Shown here in pieces: positions 24,483-24,729 of a stretch of 24,729 nt of DNA (position 1 is the first letter of the stretch; the number at the start of each line of letters is the position of its first letter). Source of the DNA: Bacillota bacterium (GTDB lineage: Bacteria; Bacillota; Clostridia; Lachnospirales; Lachnospiraceae); assembly GCA_023409535.1 (NCBI GenBank), contig JAEYGZ010000010.1, positions 1 to 24,729 of the forward strand. The letters run 5' to 3'. The translations under genes were made by a program, and so were the position numbers. The notes beneath the pieces were generated by a model. That model worked only from the letters and a program-made list of their open reading frames with translations. It was not told the DNA's origin and searched no databases.

Positions 24483-24729
24483 TCAGGCCGCGTCGGGCAG
24501 AGACGGTGGAACGGTCCCGCCTGGCGGGTCGACGCCGCTTGCAGGGTCCGGTGGATCCGGCAGACACGGCGGCTTGGGCGGATCGGGGGCGTCGGGGCCG
24601 GAGCCGGACGGGGGCCAACTGAAGTCGACTCGTGTGTCGCTGACGAGGACGAGCCCGCTCGGCACTGCCGAGGTCAGCGAGGCCTCGACCGAACTGCGCG
24701 CGGCATCGGTGTTACGTCTCGAGTCTCCG
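24483..24729 (-). CDS. C-terminal end of an unidentified protein with a proline-rich tail, 5' part outside the window
   Basis: 82 codons are open from the right edge to a TGA at 24483. The first part (RSSVEASLTSAVPSG, then LVLVSDTRVDFSWPPSG) looks like a folded domain end, followed by a Pro/Asp-rich low-complexity tail (DPPKPPCLPDPPDPASG). Third codon positions are mostly G or C, which supports real coding. The start lies to the right of the window, so any internal GTG should not be taken as the start. I do not recognise the family. The tail could be an exposed or disordered extension. The gene is convergent with the permease and is followed by the hairpin at 24414-24439. Confidence 0.6.
   Translation of the reverse strand, partial: GDSRRNTDAARSSVEASLTSAVPSGLVLVSDTRVDFSWPPSGSGPDAPDPPKPPCLPDPPDPASGVDPPGGTVPPSLPDAA

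Noticed and set aside
1..24729. tRNA, CRISPR array, insertion sequence or integrase marking an island border
   Set aside because: No cloverleaf with a proper T-arm, no spaced direct repeats, and no transposase or recombinase protein seen on either strand.

Overview
The window is high-GC DNA with actinobacterial gene style: many GTG starts, 4-bp start/stop overlaps, and a probable leaderless gene. The flanking housekeeping-type genes suggest Mycobacteriales (Gordonia/Rhodococcus/Nocardia-like), which is inferred from style and not from a marker gene. No tRNA, rRNA, CRISPR array, transposase or integrase was seen.

Left part (1-14925, minus strand): one tightly packed six-gene operon, read right to left as SNF2-type helicase with an N-terminal zinc ribbon, RecQ-type helicase, a ~300-aa protein, a P-loop ATPase of ~1000 aa, a small helical protein, and a very large DEAD/DEAH helicase that runs off the left edge. 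This content and order match dpdE-dpdF-dpdG-dpdH-dpdI-dpdJ, the restriction half of the Dpd 7-deazaguanine DNA modification-restriction system known from Salmonella Montevideo. Four of five junctions are 4-bp ATGA/GTGA overlaps. The fifth has a perfect Shine-Dalgarno sequence inside the end of the upstream gene. The modification genes (dpdA/B/C and the preQ0 genes) and dpdD/dpdK are not in the window; if present they should lie left of position 1.

Middle (14926-17756): a 552-bp divergent intergenic region with palindromes, an AMP-forming acyl-CoA synthetase on the plus strand, and a convergent uracil-DNA-glycosylase-superfamily-like gene on the minus strand.

Right accessory part (17757-22431): a plus-strand two-gene unit of unknown function encodes a glycine-rich membrane/coiled-coil protein and a small helical partner. 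It converges with a minus-strand protein that joins a macro-like N-terminal domain to a SIR2 domain (candidate NADase defence effector). Divergent from that is an HNH endonuclease gene that looks leaderless.

Right edge (22432-24729): an APC-family amino-acid permease, a strong hairpin, and the proline-rich C-terminal end of a minus-strand gene entering from the right. Overall the window reads as a defence island embedded in, or interrupted by, ordinary metabolic genes. The glycine-rich two-gene unit and the macro-like/SIR2 fusion are the least-described candidates.
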